NCBI GenBank assembly: GCA_041658955.1
Contig: JBAZZE010000007.1
Location: 1 to 55,105 of the forward strand
Reading direction: 5' to 3'
Length of the DNA stretch: 55,105 bases
Source of the DNA: UBA2283 sp041658955
Lineage (GTDB): Bacteria > Patescibacteriota > Microgenomatia > UBA12405
Positions 42,065 to 51,197 of the stretch are shown one piece after another. The notes under the pieces are model-generated. The model searched no databases and was not told the DNA's origin. It saw only the letters and a program-made list of their open reading frames with translations. The position numbers were made by a program, and so were the translations under genes. Numbering within the stretch: the first letter of the stretch is position 1; the number at the start of each line of letters is the position of its first letter.

Positions 42065-42094
42065 TTGACAATATATTATAAGCTAGCCTATATT
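42065..42094 (+). promoter_or_regulatory. Sigma-70-like promoter for the small-ORF string
   Basis: TTGACA (42065-42070), 18-base spacer, TATATT (42089-42094). Transcription would begin near 42101, about 18 bases before the ATG at 42119. Confidence 0.7.
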
Positions 42095-42118
42095 TAATTA
42101 TTACTAATTAAATATTCA

Positions 42119-42274
42119 ATGTCAGAAAGAATTCCTGGATTAGAAAATCTTAATACTTTATCCCAAAACCAACGTATTTACGCTGCTGCGACTTCAGTCG
42201 ATACCCCTATTGAACTCCGTGCCGCTATCGCCCGTACTTATCAAAGTAAACGTGTCGATCTTAACAGCTTATAA
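42119..42274 (+). CDS. 51-residue small protein
   Basis: MSERIPGLENLNTLSQNQRIY, then a helix-prone middle (ELRAAIARTYQSKRVD). It lies directly behind a consensus-like promoter and is codon-regular, with a stop at 42272-42274. No Cys, signal peptide or recognised motif. It is likely co-transcribed with the following two small frames. Confidence 0.5.
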   Translation: MSERIPGLENLNTLSQNQRIYAAATSVDTPIELRAAIARTYQSKRVDLNSL

Positions 42275-42288
42275 TTTAATATATAATT

Positions 42289-42420
42289 ATGTCAAAATCA
42301 TTTTATAAAGAAGTCACCTCACCCATCACCGGCGTCACCACTCGTTTTGACTTGGGTAAACAGTACCAATTAGCCACCGGAGATGATTTAATATCGCTAC
42401 CATTATCACGTAATAAGTAA
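42289..42420 (+). CDS. 43-residue small protein
   Basis: MSKSFYKEVTSPITGVTTRF, then LGKQYQLATGDDLI. It starts 14 bases after the previous small frame and ends 1 base before the next ATG. The SPITG-x-T-x-R start followed by F and D resembles a short beta hairpin. No family recognised. Coding is supported mainly by tight spacing within a same-strand string. Confidence 0.45.
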   Translation: MSKSFYKEVTSPITGVTTRFDLGKQYQLATGDDLISLPLSRNK

Positions 42421-42421
42421 T

Positions 42422-42619
42422 ATGACACTAAACGCCGATCAAATGCCTACTCGTAAGCAATATCCTGTACCAGCCGATCTGGAACGAGCCTTACAAGAGT
42501 GGCAAGCCAGAAATACGCTCCCAACAGAAAAAATTATTCCCCCAGCTGATGGTACAATGACTGTCCTTCAAGTCCGAAAATCGTCAGGTGCTTACACTCA
42601 TACTGTACCCAAGCCCTAA
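42422..42619 (+). CDS. 65-residue small protein
   Basis: MTLNADQMPTRKQYPVPADL, a helix with LERALQEWQARN, and a Pro-rich C-terminal half. Starts 1 base after the preceding stop, and its 3' end overlaps the convergent topA by 4 bases. No recognised family. It is the last member of the 42119-42619 small-ORF string. Confidence 0.55.
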   Translation: MTLNADQMPTRKQYPVPADLERALQEWQARNTLPTEKIIPPADGTMTVLQVRKSSGAYTHTVPKP

Positions 42620-44598
42620 GGTTTCTTCCAACCTGCCCATTTACAGTTGGGGTAGTCCGAACAGCCGTAAAATTTGCGCCCTGTCTTAGTTTTGCGTACC
42701 ACTCCCTCTTTACCACAAGTTGGGCACATAAACCCTGCCGCTTCTTTGTACTGAGCAGTGTATTTACAATCTGGGAACCGATCACATGATACAAATTTTC
42801 CAAACCGACCCAGTCGGATAACCAAATCCCCTTCCTTACAGTCCGGACATTTTTCACCCGTCTTTTCTACAGCCACCTTAACCCTATCGGCCGTCTGCTC
42901 CACACTTTTAACTTCACCTTCAAACTTATCCCAAAACTTTCTCATCATTTTCTTCCAATTCACTTTACCCATGGCTACTTGATCCAGCTCTTCTTCCATT
43001 TCGGCAGTAAATGGTAACGATACTATATTTAAAAAGTTCTTAACCAAAAACTCGACTACCGCCACCCCTAAAGCTGTTGGGTGGTACTTTCCTTCATCCC
43101 GCTCCACATATTGTCTCGATAAAATTGTCGAAATAATCGAGGCATAAGTTGAAGGTCGACCAATTCCTTGTTTTTCCAAAGACTGAACCAGAGATGCATC
43201 CGAATAACGTGGAGGCGGATTGGTTTCACTTTCCTCAACGGTTACCTTTTGGCTCTTAATCACCTCTCCTTCTTTCATTAGCGGCAACACTTCTTCTTCA
43301 AATTTCTCCTCAGCAATTTTCAAAAAACCATCGAACAACATACTTACTCCGATCGACTTAAATTGCGCCCTACCATTGGTAAATATAGCGGTAGTATTTT
43401 TCAATTTTGCACTGGCAGCCTGAGTCGCTACGGCCCTTTTCCAAATGAGTTGATACAACTTTAGCTCTTTAGCATCTAACCCATCAGGACTCTTATTGGC
43501 CACACTAGTAGGTCGGATGGCTTCGTGAGCTTCCTGAGCATTCTTAGAAGTATTTTTAAACACCCTCACCTTTTCAGCAACGTAATCAATACCAAATTCT
43601 TTAGAAATATATTTTCTAAAATCCTCGATTGCTTTAACTGACAAATTAACAGAATCAGTCCGATGATAAGTAATCAAACCTCTTTCATACAATCGCTGGG
43701 CTAGTGTCATTGTCTGCTTTCCTGACCAACCAAATCTTCTGCCTCCAGCTTGTTGAAGCTTTGAGGTGGTATATGGTGGCAATGGATGTCGAGTTGTTTC
43801 TCGTTCATTAAGGTTCGATACCACAAAATCCGTTGTCAGCTCACCGACAAACTTATCCACTTCTTCTCGAGTACTAAATATTGATTTAGTATAAGAATAT
43901 TCACCATCAAATAATTTTATTTTGTCTGAAATATAGGCACTTTTATCATCAACCTTAAAAAGGTCAGCCCGAAAACCCAGATCGACCCATACCTTAAAAA
44001 ACTTCTCTCTAACAAATTTTTCGATTTCTTTTTCTCTTTCCACTATCAACCGCAATGCTACACTCTGGACTCTTCCCGCCGATAACCCTCGTCGAACCTT
44101 TTTCCAAAGTACCGGTGATAATGAATAACCCACTACTCGGTCCAACACCCTTCGGCCCTGTTGAGCATCCACCAAGTTCATATCCACTTCCCGAGCATTT
44201 AAAAGCGCTTCTTCAACCGCCGCTTTGGTGATTTCGTGAAATGAAATTCTTGAAGTTTTAATTTCTTTTTTCGATTTGGCTGACTTACGGACTGTTTCTG
44301 GATTTTTCAAAATCCAATCCACATGCCAAGCGATAGCTTCTCCTTCGCGATCAGGGTCGGTAGCTAGATAAATATTTGTTGCCTTAGCCGCGGCTGATAT
44401 TAGGCTACTCACTACTTTCTTTTTTTCAGCATCAATCTGATAATCAATTTCAAAATCATGCTTTAGATCCACTCCCATTTTGCTTTTTGGCAAGTCTCGC
44501 AAGTGTCCCACCGTAGCTAGTACCTCAAAATCTGCTCCCAAATATTTCCCAATTGTTCGTGCTTTTGTCGGTGACTCGACTATTAGAAGGTTCTTCAT
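42616..44598 (-). CDS. topA: DNA topoisomerase I (type IA)
   Basis: 660 residues. A Toprim domain opens with LLIVESPTKARTIGKYLG and TDPDREGEAIAWHV (acidic metal site). The active-site Tyr is in GLITYHRTDS, and the gate domains follow. Two C-terminal zinc ribbons have CPDC...CDRFPDC and CPTC...CSDYPNC. It relaxes negative supercoils. The C-terminal tail is short compared with E. coli, which has more ribbon-type repeats. TTAAAA lies a few bases upstream of the ATG on the minus strand. Convergent with the small-ORF string. Confidence 0.95.
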   Translation of the reverse strand: MKNLLIVESPTKARTIGKYLGADFEVLATVGHLRDLPKSKMGVDLKHDFEIDYQIDAEKKKVVSSLISAAAKATNIYLATDPDREGEAIAWHVDWILKNPETVRKSAKSKKEIKTSRISFHEITKAAVEEALLNAREVDMNLVDAQQGRRVLDRVVGYSLSPVLWKKVRRGLSAGRVQSVALRLIVEREKEIEKFVREKFFKVWVDLGFRADLFKVDDKSAYISDKIKLFDGEYSYTKSIFSTREEVDKFVGELTTDFVVSNLNERETTRHPLPPYTTSKLQQAGGRRFGWSGKQTMTLAQRLYERGLITYHRTDSVNLSVKAIEDFRKYISKEFGIDYVAEKVRVFKNTSKNAQEAHEAIRPTSVANKSPDGLDAKELKLYQLIWKRAVATQAASAKLKNTTAIFTNGRAQFKSIGVSMLFDGFLKIAEEKFEEEVLPLMKEGEVIKSQKVTVEESETNPPPRYSDASLVQSLEKQGIGRPSTYASIISTILSRQYVERDEGKYHPTALGVAVVEFLVKNFLNIVSLPFTAEMEEELDQVAMGKVNWKKMMRKFWDKFEGEVKSVEQTADRVKVAVEKTGEKCPDCKEGDLVIRLGRFGKFVSCDRFPDCKYTAQYKEAAGFMCPTCGKEGVVRKTKTGRKFYGCSDYPNCKWAGWKKP

Positions 44599-44800
44599 AT
44601 CGTTTTAAACTTGTTCATTGTCTGCCATCTATATATTAACTGTCAAGCCACAAACGTACCTTTTAACCAAGCACCCTTCACCTGTACAGTCATGACCGAT
44701 ATCATATCACACCATATTTTTAGCATTATTTTTTTACTCAGCTAACAATTCAAAAATAAATTTAAATTCTAATCTTAATAATAATGGTATAATAGGCAAT

Positions 44801-45046
44801 ATGAACATACAGTATGTTGAAACCAAATCAATTCAAACCATAAACTGTGGTCATTGCGGTCTGCCAATCTATCGAACAGAAGTTACTCTAAGAACTCCTC
44901 GTTTACCTTTTGGAAAAATTTTGGCTCATGAATCTTTTGGTCCGATTGAGATCGATTCACATGCCAACATGGTTTGCTCACGCAATCCATCCCAAGATCA
45001 CTCCCACGCCCCCGATACTTTTGGTGGCATGTTTGGCTGGGCCTAA
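44801..45046 (+). CDS. 81-residue Cys-rich protein, copy A
   Basis: C16GHC19 near the N-terminus, then His54 and Cys59 followed by Arg-Asn (VCSRNPSQDHSH). It shares this C-x2-C ... C-x-RN pattern and its length with the next gene, so the two look like tandem paralogues. TATAAT at 44788-44793 ends 7 bases before the ATG (leaderless). No known family recognised; a zinc-knuckle binding protein is likely. Confidence 0.62.
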   Translation: MNIQYVETKSIQTINCGHCGLPIYRTEVTLRTPRLPFGKILAHESFGPIEIDSHANMVCSRNPSQDHSHAPDTFGGMFGWA

Positions 45047-45092
45047 AATTAAGTAGGCATGTTTCTTTTTTATCCTGTGCTACAATCCCCAA

Positions 45093-45335
45093 ATGTCTAC
45101 TGCTTATGTTGAAAACGCCACATGCATCCATTGTCTAAAAGTCATTGGCACCCACAATATCATGGTTCGAGTCGATCTTGATGCTGCCCATGGAGTCCAT
45201 ATTGGTGTCGATAGTCTCCATTTTAGACCCGGATTATATGATGAGATTTGTCCCCGTAATCGTGGCGGTCGCCATGATCCTAACCAAATAGCGGCTATTC
45301 CTCAATCATTTCTCGACTCTGTCCAACCAGATTAA
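45093..45335 (+). CDS. 80-residue Cys-rich protein, copy B
   Basis: C11IHC14, His33, His43 and C53 followed by PRN, in the same order as in the previous gene. Its own -10 TACAAT (45081-45086) ends 6 bases before the ATG, so it is separately transcribed despite the 46-base gap. Its end overlaps the convergent PBP2 gene by 4 bases. Function unknown. Confidence 0.62.
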   Translation: MSTAYVENATCIHCLKVIGTHNIMVRVDLDAAHGVHIGVDSLHFRPGLYDEICPRNRGGRHDPNQIAAIPQSFLDSVQPD

Positions 45336-46978
45336 TTAGTAGGCGATACCACTGGTCGAGGCACTGTCGTGTTTGGCTCGTTAAACCATTCTTTTAATAT
45401 ATCTCCCACAATTGGTGCGGCGACGTCTGACCCCTCACCACCTCTTTCAACCATCACTGTAATCGAAATTTCTGGATTATCAGCGGGAGCAAAAGCCGTC
45501 AACCAAGCATGAGTATCTTTACTTCCATCCCCCACTTCAGCCGTTCCGGTTTTACAAGCAATTTTCGTTTTGAAATTAAACAGTGGCCAAGCAGTACCTC
45601 CAGTGTGACATGCCTCAATCATCCCCTCTCTAATAGTATCGATAGTATTTCTCTTAATTCCCAAAGACTCGCAATTAACTTTACTATTTTTAAGAACACT
45701 CATCTTACATTTAGTACCATTATTAGCGATAACATTTGTACTTTGATTTACTTGTAGTGGTGTCACCCCCAAAAACCCTTGACCAATAGCCAGGTGGTAA
45801 GTGTCCCCTAAGTACCACCGATCTCCCTTAGTATCTCGTTTCCATTGATCAGTTGGATTAATTCCCGGTAGTTCGCCTGCCAGTTCTATTCCAGTTTTTT
45901 CACCATAACCAAACTTCCCCGCCCATTTATGAATTTTGTCCACACCGAGTAATTCGCCCAATTTATAAAAATAAATATCATTACTTCTCTTTAAGGCTTT
46001 AACAATATCTACCATACCATCTGTTCCACCTCTTTTAGTCCACAACCAGTTATTAAAGCTATAATCTCCAACCTTAATAACCCCCGTATCTTCTATGGTT
46101 GTACTTTTATCGACTGCTTTTTCCTCCAGTCCTGCTGTTGCCAACACCAGTTTAAAAACACTTCCTGGGTGATATCTAGTCGCTATTGATCGATTTAGAA
46201 GTGGCAGATTTTGAGTATCTTCAAGATACGACTTGATCATTTTATTATCGACCAGATACGAAAATGCGTTAGCATCAATTGATGGTGAAGACACCAAGCT
46301 TAAAATTTTTCCCGTCTGCGGTTCACTGATAATCACCGTCGCTTTTCTACCATTTAAAATTTGATAAATTTTATCTTGCCAATAAGCATCAATACTCAGT
46401 TCAATTGTTTTACCCACTGTCGGTTCTTCCCGTCCCAGTTCCCGTACATATTTGCCTTTAGCGTCAACTTCTACCAACCTCCGTCCTGCTACTCCCCGTA
46501 AGTCACAATCCAAATATTCCTCCACTCCACCCCGACCAATGACATCTTCCGATCCGAGTTTCAGTCCTCCGCAACGCTCAACCCCCACCTCTCCTCCGTC
46601 AGCCAGACCGACATAACCAGTAATTAATCCCATACTTTCCTTATAATTATATTGCCGTTTTATCTCCCACAATCTATCTTTTCCTTCAAACTTTGATCCA
46701 TCATAATCACCACTATTAACAAATTTTTTCTCGCCATTTTCGGTTTCAAAAAACTGGTAGACACTTTTAGCCACCATTCTTCCTTTCCTATCTTTGATAT
46801 CCCCTCTGCCGGCTGGCAAAGTTGTCTCGACAATTTTATTCTCAAATGCCAATCCACGGTAATAACCACCTCTAATAACCGACATTCGAATCACTGCTAC
46901 CAGCAAAATCCCAAAAGTAGTCAATAACCCCCAGTTGACCAGCCAATACTGCCAGTCATGATTTTCATTATGTCCCAT
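45332..46978 (-). CDS. mrdA: Penicillin-binding protein 2 (peptidoglycan transpeptidase)
   Basis: 548 residues from MGHNENHD. One N-terminal membrane helix, a dimerisation/pedestal domain with RGDIKDRKGRM, and a transpeptidase domain with SxxK in GSVFK (about residue 268), SxN as SND, and KTG in CKTGTAEVG (about 475). It cross-links peptidoglycan during elongation with MreB. The start shares one base with the mreB stop (TAATG). A longer form reaching 47053 would overlap mreB by 76 bases and is rejected. Next to mreB it forms a minimal rod-shape operon; mreC/mreD/rodA are not present here. Confidence 0.9.
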   Translation of the reverse strand: MGHNENHDWQYWLVNWGLLTTFGILLVAVIRMSVIRGGYYRGLAFENKIVETTLPAGRGDIKDRKGRMVAKSVYQFFETENGEKKFVNSGDYDGSKFEGKDRLWEIKRQYNYKESMGLITGYVGLADGGEVGVERCGGLKLGSEDVIGRGGVEEYLDCDLRGVAGRRLVEVDAKGKYVRELGREEPTVGKTIELSIDAYWQDKIYQILNGRKATVIISEPQTGKILSLVSSPSIDANAFSYLVDNKMIKSYLEDTQNLPLLNRSIATRYHPGSVFKLVLATAGLEEKAVDKSTTIEDTGVIKVGDYSFNNWLWTKRGGTDGMVDIVKALKRSNDIYFYKLGELLGVDKIHKWAGKFGYGEKTGIELAGELPGINPTDQWKRDTKGDRWYLGDTYHLAIGQGFLGVTPLQVNQSTNVIANNGTKCKMSVLKNSKVNCESLGIKRNTIDTIREGMIEACHTGGTAWPLFNFKTKIACKTGTAEVGDGSKDTHAWLTAFAPADNPEISITVMVERGGEGSDVAAPIVGDILKEWFNEPNTTVPRPVVSPTN

Positions 46979-48084
46979 TATCCAGTTACCAGTCGAATAC
47001 TTTCTAACAAATATCTGTCTTCCATTAATCTCCCACAACCCTTGATAATGCACAATCCCGCTTCATCGGCTCTTTGAGTAGTAATTTTAGTTTCTTTTTC
47101 TACCAACCGATCTAGTCCATGCAACTTCGAACCATTACCCACCATCACAATTCCCCTTTTCAAAATATCATCCATCAATTCCGGTGGAGTTTCATCCAAT
47201 TCTTCTTTGATTAGTTTAATTAATTTTTGGACTTCAAATATAACTGCTTCTCGTATTTCATTTTCATTAATTTTTACCGACTTGGGTAACCCAGTTTCCA
47301 GGTCTCTTCCCCTAATCACCATTTCTTTTAACGATTTATTTGGTTCACCCACGTTACCCAGTTCAATTTTGGCCCGTTCTGCGGTTGTTTGCCCAATTAA
47401 TAAGCTGTATTTCATTCTTATATAGTTGATTATCGCTATATCAAAGTCGCCACTTGAAGTCTTAATCCCTTTTCCCACTACCACCCCGCCCATCGAGATT
47501 ACCCCTACTTCAGTTTTCCCCCCTCCCACATCAACTATCATCGTTCCCGAATTCTTTTTGGCAGGTAACCCCACTCCCACTGCCGCCAATACCAAACCCT
47601 CGATCAGAACTACTTCACTGGCACCAGATGTCAAAAACACCGATTTTACAGCTCTTTTCTGGACATCAGTAATTGATCCCGGCACCGACACAATTACCCT
47701 CGGTTTAAAAATTTTTGGATATCGACTGGGAATTTCATATATAAGTTTCAAGTAGTACGACACCAGTGCTTCCAATGCCTCTAGATCTGAAATAATTCCG
47801 TTCTTAATCGGGCTAACCACTTCAATCTGAGCAGGTTCCCGATTAAGCATTTCTTTGGCTTTGTAACCATATGCCACTATCTTATTTCCGGCCCATTTTG
47901 GTGCCGAAAGTCCTGTCCATCGTTTCTTTTTTAACCGAGCAATCATCGTCGGTTCATCGACGACAATACCCCGCTCATTTAAAAGTAATAATGTATTACT
48001 AGTTCCCAAGTCAACTCCGATATCCCAATAAAAATTTGTCATCGTCCCCATCATCTTTGACTTAACCGTCTTTAGGAAGCTCAT
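46978..48084 (-). CDS. mreB: Rod-shape actin homologue MreB
   Basis: 368 residues. IGVDLGTSNTLLLL is the phosphate-1 motif, IVDVGGGKTEVGVIS phosphate-2, and a GNGSKLHGLDRLV adenosine motif closes the site. It polymerises on the inner membrane and guides wall synthesis. The N-terminus has an amphipathic helix (MSFLKTVKSKMMG) for membrane binding. TATAAT on the minus strand (48090-48095) ends 5 bases before the ATG. Upstream of, and coupled to, mrdA. Confidence 0.93.
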   Translation of the reverse strand: MSFLKTVKSKMMGTMTNFYWDIGVDLGTSNTLLLLNERGIVVDEPTMIARLKKKRWTGLSAPKWAGNKIVAYGYKAKEMLNREPAQIEVVSPIKNGIISDLEALEALVSYYLKLIYEIPSRYPKIFKPRVIVSVPGSITDVQKRAVKSVFLTSGASEVVLIEGLVLAAVGVGLPAKKNSGTMIVDVGGGKTEVGVISMGGVVVGKGIKTSSGDFDIAIINYIRMKYSLLIGQTTAERAKIELGNVGEPNKSLKEMVIRGRDLETGLPKSVKINENEIREAVIFEVQKLIKLIKEELDETPPELMDDILKRGIVMVGNGSKLHGLDRLVEKETKITTQRADEAGLCIIKGCGRLMEDRYLLESIRLVTG

Positions 48085-48089
48085 ACAAA

Positions 48090-48099
48090 ATTATATAAT
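48090..48099. promoter_or_regulatory. Palindromic bidirectional -10 element
   Basis: ATTATATAAT, the same decamer as at 2057-2066, serves mreB on the minus strand (5 bases before its ATG) and the O-antigen-ligase-like gene on the plus strand (17 bases before the ATG at 48117). Confidence 0.55.
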
Positions 48100-48116
48100 A
48101 CCTATTGATACCACTC

Positions 48117-50030
48117 ATGATCAATTTTTCATTTACCGCACTAGTTCTGATCGTTCCCCTAATTCTCAACTTGGCAAATTCTGAATTTTTTGAAGTTCCC
48201 AAGATGTATTCGGTATATCTGATTAGTTTGTTACTGCTTGTTTCTCATTTATTTAATTATTTCAAAGGTCAATCCCCCCTTATCCGCAAAAATATTCTTT
48301 TTTGGCCACTAATTATTTTCGTACTTTCCCAATTAGTCTCTACCTTCTTCAGCATCGACACACACACCTCTATCTTTGGTTACTATTCCCGTCTCAACGG
48401 TGGCTTATTATCATTGCTTTCATATTCAGTCATATTTCTAGTTTTTTCTATCTATCGCACACCCCAACTTATCAACCGAATGATCTCTGTTTCACTTTTT
48501 ACCGGATTTATTGTTTCCTCCTATGGCATCCTCGAACACTTTGGTGTCGACAAGGGTTTTTGGGTTCAGGATGTCCAGTCCCGGGTATTTAGTACTCTTG
48601 GACAACCCAACTGGCTAGCCGCTTACCTTTGTATACTTCTTCCCCTAGCTCTCGATCGCTTTTTAACCACCCGTTCCTCTCTCCGTTTTCTTTTCCTTTT
48701 CTTGTTTACCAACTTCTATCTATGTCTACTTTTTACCAAATCCAAGTCAGGTATCATTGCCGGACTGGTCGCATTAGGTATATATAGTTTGATACATTTG
48801 ATAAAAAACCGTCGACATCAAATTTTTCCCCTAATCGGCAGTCTGATTATCAGCTTAATCCTTTCTTTATCTATAACTAACCCTATCAAAGACAAACTCT
48901 TTCCATCACCAATTATGCCTTCTCCACCGACTGAATCTGCCCCTCTTTTAATCACCCCCAGCGAGGACATTCGTAAAATAGTTTGGCAAGGAAGCATAGA
49001 TCTTTGGCGACAATTCCCCCTTTTTGGTACTGGTCCTGAGACCTTTGCTTTTAGTTATTACTGGACCCGACCGGCTAGCCACAATCTGACCTCCGAGTGG
49101 AATTTTATTTACAATAAAGCTCATAACGAATACCTCAATTATCTTGCCACGTCAGGTACTTTTGGTTTTGTTAGCTATCTTGTCTTAATTGGTTTTATGC
49201 TCGCCTCTTTAGTTAGTAGCCCTGCTTTACTTACCGCTTTTATTTCTATTTTAATTACCAACTTTGCTGGTTTTTCTGTCGTTGCTACTTCACTTTATTT
49301 TTTCCTCTTACCCCTTTTATTTCTCAAACCAGATTCAGAACTACCTAATTCACCAATTCCCAACTTTTTTTCCAGAAATAAACCAGTTCAAGTAGTCGCA
49401 ATTATCGCTACCGTGATACTTTTTCTTTCTTTGCTTGCCAGACTATCTGCCTACTTTTTAGCCGATATCGCTTATCATCGTCAATCTTTAATGGACCTAA
49501 AATATGCCCTCAACTTTCGTCCCGACGAGCCAATCTATCTAAGTAAATACGCCTTACTATTGGCTGAATCTTCTGTTTCTACCAAAGACAAATCCCAAAT
49601 TCCTCATGTCATCAAGGCACTCGATGCCGCCATTACCATCTCCCCTTTTAATCTCAATCTTTGGAAAGAACGGGCCCAGGGCTATTATTTTCTTTCCCTT
49701 CTTGATTCCCAGTATTATGTTTATACACTTGATGCTCTCACCAAAGCTACCCGTCTCGCTCCAACCGATGCCTCTTCTTTTTATCTTCTAGCCAAGTTCT
49801 ATCAAAATATCTCCGAGATGGATTCAGCCGTAACCAATTACCAACAGGCCCTTACCCTCAAACCAAACTACGACCACGCTAGTTTTGCTCTTGGTGAGAT
49901 TTATTATCAACAAAAAAAATATCAGGAATCCAAAGACATGTTTCAAAAAACTCTGTCAATTACTCCCCAAAATATTCAAGCCACCGATTACTTGGCGAGA
50001 ATCGCCACTCAGTCATCTACCCAAAAATAG
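48117..50030 (+). CDS. O-antigen ligase/polymerase-like membrane protein with C-terminal TPRs
   Basis: 637 residues. About 11 helices in the first 440 residues, with the Wzy_C loop and the conserved FGTGPETFAF and AHNEYLNYLATSG. A soluble region from about 450 holds TPR-like helices (ASSFYLLAKFYQNISEMDSAVTNYQQAL and similar). Such proteins may ligate or glycosylate, with TPRs recruiting partners. The ATG at 48117 is preferred over TTG at 48105 because the latter lies only 5 bases after the -10. It is separate from the first glycan island and transcribed alone, next to wall genes. Confidence 0.82.
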   Translation: MINFSFTALVLIVPLILNLANSEFFEVPKMYSVYLISLLLLVSHLFNYFKGQSPLIRKNILFWPLIIFVLSQLVSTFFSIDTHTSIFGYYSRLNGGLLSLLSYSVIFLVFSIYRTPQLINRMISVSLFTGFIVSSYGILEHFGVDKGFWVQDVQSRVFSTLGQPNWLAAYLCILLPLALDRFLTTRSSLRFLFLFLFTNFYLCLLFTKSKSGIIAGLVALGIYSLIHLIKNRRHQIFPLIGSLIISLILSLSITNPIKDKLFPSPIMPSPPTESAPLLITPSEDIRKIVWQGSIDLWRQFPLFGTGPETFAFSYYWTRPASHNLTSEWNFIYNKAHNEYLNYLATSGTFGFVSYLVLIGFMLASLVSSPALLTAFISILITNFAGFSVVATSLYFFLLPLLFLKPDSELPNSPIPNFFSRNKPVQVVAIIATVILFLSLLARLSAYFLADIAYHRQSLMDLKYALNFRPDEPIYLSKYALLLAESSVSTKDKSQIPHVIKALDAAITISPFNLNLWKERAQGYYFLSLLDSQYYVYTLDALTKATRLAPTDASSFYLLAKFYQNISEMDSAVTNYQQALTLKPNYDHASFALGEIYYQQKKYQESKDMFQKTLSITPQNIQATDYLARIATQSSTQK

Positions 50031-50258
50031 TCACTGTCTTCGAGTCGGTCCTTCATACAAGGTATCACTAAATCCCGGAATTCTTCGAAAAATTTCCAAG
50101 TCAACCATCCCAAATAGTACTTCAAGCTGATCCTCTCTTATTAAGTAACGGTTATAAACTTCCTGATAAGCCTTTTCATCGAGATTCCTGCCTGACTGAC
50201 TCATGGCAATCAACTCACCAGCCGCTAGCTGAATATTCATTTCCAACTTAGCCATCAT
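50031..50258 (-). CDS. 75-residue hypothetical protein
   Basis: Begins MMAKLEMNIQLAAGELIAM (the second Met is an equal candidate start), then a helix-rich segment YQEVYNRYLIREDQLEVLF. The N-terminal half is predicted helical and soluble. It ends directly at the convergent O-antigen-ligase-like gene and starts immediately next to the YqfO-like gene's stop, on the same strand. No family recognised; likely co-transcribed with def. Confidence 0.55.
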   Translation of the reverse strand: MMAKLEMNIQLAAGELIAMSQSGRNLDEKAYQEVYNRYLIREDQLEVLFGMVDLEIFRRIPGFSDTLYEGPTRRQ

Positions 50259-50591
50259 TTATTTTACCCCAACCACTTCGAAGACATCGATTGGTACCAC
50301 TTCGTAAGGATGAACCGATTTTATCGCCTCAATCAGCTTATTTTTTTCAGTTTCAAAACAGGCTGTCTCCATCCGAAATTCTTTAATTTTTTCAATCTTT
50401 CCCACCTGCCCTTTGGCTGGATTAGCCCCAGGCATTGCCCTTACCCGAGTTATTCCGTATGAACAAAAAGTCCAACCGCTATATTTACCGATTCTACCCA
50501 CGGCTAACTTTTCGATAGTCTTTCGAATAATCTTTTCTGATTCAATTGGCCCAAACACCACCACTTTAAATAATTTCTTACTTTTTCCCAT
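50259..50591 (-). CDS. Stand-alone YqfO/NIF3-type (CutA-like) domain protein
   Basis: 110 residues. GRIGKYSGWTFCSYG, GANPAKGQVGKIEKIKEFRMET and the HPYEV close to the C-terminus are the hallmarks of the domain inserted in NIF3/YqfO proteins (HPYE motif), here without the flanking NIF3 metal-binding halves. It has a PII/CutA-like ferredoxin fold and likely trimerises. Its role is unknown. It overlaps def by 14 bases and so is translationally coupled to it. Confidence 0.75.
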   Translation of the reverse strand: MGKSKKLFKVVVFGPIESEKIIRKTIEKLAVGRIGKYSGWTFCSYGITRVRAMPGANPAKGQVGKIEKIKEFRMETACFETEKNKLIEAIKSVHPYEVVPIDVFEVVGVK

Positions 50592-51165
50592 ACTTTATTT
50601 CTTCTTCCACCACCTGATTGATATCAACCCGCTTTTTACGATCTCCTTCCCACATGTACAATTCACCACCCTCTTCTTTAATATGATCAATAAATAGAAT
50701 TCCGTTCAGATGATCTAGTTCATGCTGATAAGCAATGGCCTCGATTCCTTCCAACACTTTACTCTTACGCTCTAATTTTTTGTTTCTCAACTCTTCCCAC
50801 TCGGCTTCAATTCGCAAATACCGCTTAACAGTTCCAAACAAACCCGGGAAAGACAAACACCCTTCCAAAAAATCTTCCTGAGCTCCATCATCAAAAGTCA
50901 TAATTGGTCGTAATTTTTGACCAAATGTTTTGACTACTCGGGGATTAATAAAAATTTGCAAATTTCTTTTCTGTCCAGTTACCAAACCAAAAAACCGCCG
51001 ATCCAAACCAACTTGAACCGCCGCTAAACCTGCCGCATGGTCTTTCTCCTTTTGTAATGCCCACATCAGTTCATCGACATCGACTTGGAGCTTCTCATCG
51101 ACACTATTGATATCCTTAGTCTCAACTCTCAGGATCTCATTTGGATAGAAGACTATCTTCCGCAT
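50578..51165 (-). CDS. def: Peptide deformylase
   Basis: 195 residues from MRKIVFYPNEILR. The three zinc-site motifs are GLAAVQVG (motif I, Val for the usual Pro), EGCLSFPG (motif II with the Cys ligand) and QHELDHLNG (motif III with two His ligands and the catalytic Glu). It removes the formyl group from new proteins. The ATG is chosen because TAAAAT on the minus strand ends 5 bases upstream; the longer frame to 51225 would cross the promoter and overlap fmt. Divergent to fmt across 32 bases. Confidence 0.93.
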   Translation of the reverse strand: MRKIVFYPNEILRVETKDINSVDEKLQVDVDELMWALQKEKDHAAGLAAVQVGLDRRFFGLVTGQKRNLQIFINPRVVKTFGQKLRPIMTFDDGAQEDFLEGCLSFPGLFGTVKRYLRIEAEWEELRNKKLERKSKVLEGIEAIAYQHELDHLNGILFIDHIKEEGGELYMWEGDRKKRVDINQVVEEEIKYGKK

Positions 51166-51197
51166 GACTGATTTTACCAAAAAAGCTATAATTGAGT

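Noticed and set aside
45047..45131. Minus-strand frame (44883-45131) across the two Cys-rich genes
   Set aside because: Both genes on the plus strand have -10 boxes at the right distance and similar Cys patterns.
29700..45335. Integrated conjugative element or prophage
   Set aside because: No integrase, att duplication, relaxase, portal or terminase visible; only the ATPase and wall hydrolase hint at transfer, so I do not call a mobile element.
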